Shown here: in pieces, positions 7,355-10,061 of the stretch
How the letters are laid out: the number at the start of each line of letters is the position of its first letter
Numbering within the stretch: the stretch's first letter is position 1
DNA from: Irineochytrium annulatum
Lineage: Eukaryota; Chytridiomycota; Chytridiomycetes; Chytridiales; Chytridiaceae
Assembly: GCA_027600665.1 (NCBI GenBank)
Contig: JADGJL010000977.1
Coordinates: forward strand, 1 to 10,061
Length of the DNA: 10,061 bases
Direction: 5' to 3'
The notes under the pieces: generated by a model
The model's database searches: none
Told to the model about the DNA's origin: nothing
What the model saw: only the letters and a program-made list of their open reading frames with translations
Made by a program: the position numbers and the translations under genes

Positions 7355-8906
7355 ATGTCCGACAACGATGGCACGCGTTACCCGCCCTCGCGGCCCTCGC
7401 TCTTCTCGCGCAGCAAGCCCTCGGAGGCCGCTGATGGCATCCGGACGACGATGACCCGTCGAAAGGTCTACACGATCGCCGGGATCACGATCGGCGTCGT
7501 CGTCGCCACCGCCCTGGTGCTGGGTCTTGTCCTCGGCCTCAAGAAGAACAACAGCTCGAACAACTCGAGCCCGCCGTTGACCGTGGCCCTGATCGGCCTC
7601 GACGGATTTAGGCCGGACTATATCACCCAGGCGGGCACGCCCAACATCTGGGCTTTCTGTGAGTCTTCCACATTGATCGAAGGCTAGGAATGCGTTCTCT
7701 AAACCTATTCCGACAGTCCAATCTGGCGTGAACTCCTCGGATGGGCTCGAGCCTCCTTTCCCGGCCCAGTCGTTCCCTTCACAGTACGCCATGGTTACGG
7801 GCTTGAACCCGGCTTTCAACGGCATCGTTGGCGACTACTTCCACGCCGACGAGCTCGACGCCGTAAACCCTTCCAGCTTCAACCGCAATGGGTCCGGCGT
7901 CGAGACCCAGGGCTCGTGGCTCGGCACCCCCTTGTGGGTGACGCTTAGGAAGGCGGGCTACGTCGTCGCAACGGCGGGTTGGCCCAGCACGGAGGCCAAC
8001 GTTGGCGGGCTCGCGCCGCAGTTGGATTTGGCTTTCAACAAGAGCCAGACGGACACGTTCAGGGTCGACACGCTGTTGAAGTGGTGCGAGGGAAAGAACG
8101 TGGACGGGTCCAGCACGGGGACTGGGACGCCTTACATGATCGCGATGCATTTCAGGATTTTGGATGTCAACGGGACCGCGAACGGGCCTGGTGACGTCGT
8201 ACGTTCCCTGCATTTTTTTGCTTTCCATCTGCGACGAAAAGCTAATGCAGGATTGAAGGCCAGCGCCCTCACCGCCGCCGACAACACTTTCGCCCACTTC
8301 ATGAAGGGCCTTCAGGACCTGGGCCTCGACACCACGACCAACGTCATCGTCGTCTCCGACCACGGCATGGCTTCCACTCCGTTGACCGCCGGCGGCACGC
8401 CCGCCAACATCGTCTATTACGAGGACCTCTTTAATGTCACCGCGACCCCGTCGCCCATCAAGTGGCTCGTCCACAACCGCCCCATGGCCTACATTTACCT
8501 CAACCCTGGCGTCAACGCTGCGGACTTTACCGCCAAGTGGCTCTCCATCCCAAACATGACCTACTACCTCAAGAGCGGCGATTCTCACGCCTACCCGGAC
8601 GAGTTCCTTAACCCATCCAGTAACCGCATCCCGGACATTATGATCGTGCCGGACGAGGGTTACGTCCTTGGCTACAGGAACACCGCTGGGGTGCCGTTCC
8701 CGAAAGTTTCTAAGGGGTCCGCGGGCTATTTGAACACCCGTCCAAGCATGCGAGGCGTATTCGCGGCGAAGGGCCCCTTGTTTGCGAAGGGCACATCAAT
8801 TCAAGGGCCTGTGCGCTCGGCGGATGTCTACAACGTGCTGGCGAGGGCGTTGGGCGTGCAGGCCGAGCCGGGGAACGGGAGACTGCCAAACGGGCTTTTC
8901 GTGTGA
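7355..8906 (+). CDS. ENPP-family type I phosphodiesterase/nucleotide pyrophosphatase relative, membrane-anchored, with an altered active site
   Basis: Three exons are joined: 7355-7658, 7717-8198 and 8259-8906, giving 477 residues. The introns are 7659-7716 (GTGAGT...CGACAG, 58 nt) and 8199-8258 (GTACGT...AAG, 60 nt). An in-frame TAG at 7334 supports the ATG at 7355. Residues 1-37 are a basic cytoplasmic tail and about 38-62 one transmembrane segment, giving a type II anchor. The lumenal or extracellular part begins after an N/S-rich linker. Family hallmarks are LIGLDGFRPDY (D83), AGTPNIWAF, FPAQSFPSQYAMVTGLNP, VSDHGM (D296, H297) and GVFAAKGPLF. Normal ENPPs cleave nucleotide or lipid phosphodiesters with two zinc ions. 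Compared with human ENPP1, the nucleophile Thr256 is Ser120, Asn277 is Asp141, and zinc ligands His380 and His535 are Thr255 and Ala417. Activity may be changed or lost. NxS/T sites include N107, N253, N321 and N361. Confidence 0.88.
7659..7716 (+). other. ENPP-like gene intron 1
   Basis: This 58-nt phase-1 intron has donor GTGAGT, a CTAAA branch-like site about 18 nt before the acceptor, and acceptor CGACAG. It restores PNIWAFFQSGVNS. In-frame stops inside it make removal obligatory. Confidence 0.9.
8199..8258 (+). other. ENPP-like gene intron 2 (in-frame, stop-free)
   Basis: The donor is GTACGT. A CTAAT branch-like site at 8242-8246 is followed by two possible acceptors. CAG ending at 8250 would shift the frame into a TGA at once, while AAG ending at 8258 keeps phase 0 and gives GPGDV-ASALTAADNTF, which matches family spacing. 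The 60-nt intron has no in-frame stop, so retention would insert 20 residues. Confidence 0.65.
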
Positions 8907-8976
8907 TTTTTTTTTTTTTTTTTAATTATAAATAATAAAAAATATATAATTTTATATTTTTATATTTATTTTTATT
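8907..8976. other. 70-bp block of only A and T right after the ENPP-like stop codon
   Basis: A run of 17 T (8907-8923) is followed by AT-only sequence up to 8976, with TATATA- and TTTATATTT-like words. This is abrupt against the GC-rich coding sequence just before it. It likely serves as, or contains, the 3' processing region of the ENPP-like gene, but it may also be a degenerate insertion scar such as an old poly(A/T) tail. Confidence 0.85.
8934..8939 (+). terminator. AATAAA polyadenylation signal
   Basis: A canonical AATAAA lies 28 nt after the stop codon of the ENPP-like gene, next to TATATA words that resemble fungal efficiency elements. The surrounding A/T-only context makes a chance match quite possible. 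Confidence 0.5.
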
Positions 8977-9947
8977 GTTTTTTTTTGGGTTTCTTGTTGG
9001 ACTTTGAAGGGCGATGATTGGTCCGGTTGCATGTTGTTGATACTGGATACTGTTTTTACTGCTTTGTCGGATATGGGTGCTTTTGCATTTGTTTTCGCGA
9101 GGCACTGCCGTCTACCTCTTCGGACTTCCTCTTATGTGCTCCTCACTTTTTTTTGGAAGGTTTCGAGCTTGACTTTTGCGTTGTGAATTTGTAGTCGGAG
9201 AGCATTCTTCGCTTCCATCTCAATTTTTTTTTTCCGGTCCTGTCTGCGGAACCATGCCTTTTAGGCCTCTGTCCCACCACAGCTCTCCTCTCTCATGATG
9301 TGTTTGTGAGACCTCTAAACTTGTGCTTAAACGGAATATAAAAGTGCCTTGCTTGTAATATTCCATGTCTGTTAGGATCCCCCAAACCGCACGATAAAGG
9401 GAGGAATTGTCTGATCAAGTAATTTGATTTTATTTCAAACGTTAAATACATGTTAAATAGTCGAAAAGGGAGGAAATTTCAAAGAACGGGGATAAGGAAC
9501 ACTCCGTTGACGGAGGACGTGGGTACGGCAACTTGTTAGCGAGGGGACATCCTGCAACGGGGCGCTCTACCTCTTGCAGCGTGCTATCGACTTGAAAAAA
9601 GGCGGCAAGGCGAAGGCTCACAGGAACCGGAAGGCTGGAAGTGTGGGTGTGAGAGCCATATTGGTAGCGTATATGCTATCTTAGTGAACTCTTCGAGTGT
9701 ATAACCGTCAATTCGTTGATGTAGTTCCGTTTTCCTTGATGCAGTTGACAGATATCAGATCAAATACGGCGGCCGCCACAAGTTTTGTACTAAACGATTA
9801 ATACCGTGGTCAATTACAAATTGTCTTCCACTCACATGTTAATGATATATCCTCTTCTTATTCGCATTTTCAAGAGGTCATCCACATGGCCATGATCAGC
9901 TTCCCAGTCAAAGATAATGCCTTGTGGACGTGAAAGAGCGCAGACAC
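8977..9947. other. AT-richer intergenic DNA without a recognisable gene
   Basis: About 970 bases show no supported coding region on either strand. The longest plus-strand frame (9004-9186) is a short T-rich frame without homology clues. A TATAAAAG at 9337-9344 has no credible gene behind it. Base composition is clearly more AT-rich than in positions 1-2600. No tRNA, inverted terminal repeat or transposase fragment was seen. Confidence 0.6.
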
Positions 9948-10061
9948 TTTTTTTTTTTTTTTTTTTTTGTTTTTTTGGCCAGGGGGGGGGGGGGGTGGGG
10001 GGGGGGAGGAAAGGGGGCCGGCGTGGGGGGGCCCGGGCAAAAGAAGGGGTTTTGGGTTTTT
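9948..10061. other. Homopolymer-rich terminal segment, probable low-quality contig end
   Basis: The window ends with T21, G, T7, then a short GGCCA, then G-runs of 14 and 10 separated by single T, followed by sequence built almost entirely from doubled and longer runs of the same base (GGGGGCC, GGGGGGGCCCGGG, AAAAGAAGGGG, TTTTGGGTTTTT). This pattern is typical of unreliable base calls at a read or contig end rather than genomic sequence. Confidence 0.75.

Noticed and set aside
8199..8250. ENPP-like intron 2 ending at the first CAG (8250)
   Set aside because: With the GTACGT donor this gives GAT TGA immediately, truncating the protein before the conserved DHGM motif; the AAG at 8258 keeps the frame.
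7779..8588. Minus-strand open frame of 269 codons
   Set aside because: It is antisense to the ENPP-like exons and crosses the intron; the plus strand carries the recognised family motifs.
9337..9344. TATAAAAG as a promoter for a right-hand gene
   Set aside because: The ATG after it (9365) opens a frame of only about ten codons, and no exon could be recognised before the window end.

Overview
The window looks like nuclear DNA of a filamentous fungus, most likely a basidiomycete. The reasons are short GT-AG introns (58 to 130 nt) with CTAAC/CTGAC-like branch sites, a 161-residue fungal-type tropomyosin split by three introns, GC-rich codon third positions, and pyrimidine-rich leaders. No bacterial, phage, CRISPR or transposon signature was seen. 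The species cannot be named from the sequence.

Layout. (1) Positions 1-2363, minus strand: a large gene whose 3' end runs off the left edge. It has one 60-nt intron and encodes at least 767 residues, with a Q-rich N-terminal region, a basic NLS-like cluster, five CxxC pairs and a C-terminal part that may be acetyltransferase-like. A TATA box lies at 2671-2677. No ATG occurs on this strand for about 800 bases upstream of the chosen start, yet the reading frame stays open for 80 codons upstream. (2) 2678-3838: intergenic DNA with no supported gene and an 8-bp tandem repeat. (3) 3839-4392, plus strand: a compact promoter (inverted CCAAT box, CACGTG, GACGTCA, TTTAAAAG) and a two-exon gene for a 61-residue protein that only appears after splicing. 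(4) 4393-5768: non-coding DNA with a G-rich tract and a repeated CCCGTTAC-containing element, then the tropomyosin promoter region. (5) 5769-6541: tropomyosin in four exons. (6) 6542-7354: tropomyosin 3' flank and upstream region of the next gene. (7) 7355-8906: a three-exon gene for a membrane-anchored ENPP-family phosphodiesterase relative. Several catalytic and zinc-binding residues appear replaced, mostly on one zinc site. (8) 8907-10061: a 70-bp pure A/T block with an AATAAA signal, about 960 bases of AT-richer DNA without a gene, and a final T-run/G-run segment that looks like low-quality contig-end sequence.

The four genes are ordinary, independently transcribed fungal neighbours, and nothing shows that they work in one pathway. 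The best leads are the eroded zinc site of the ENPP-like protein, the hidden 61-residue spliced gene, and the AUG-free in-frame extension of the cysteine-rich gene. I found no convincing multi-gene system.
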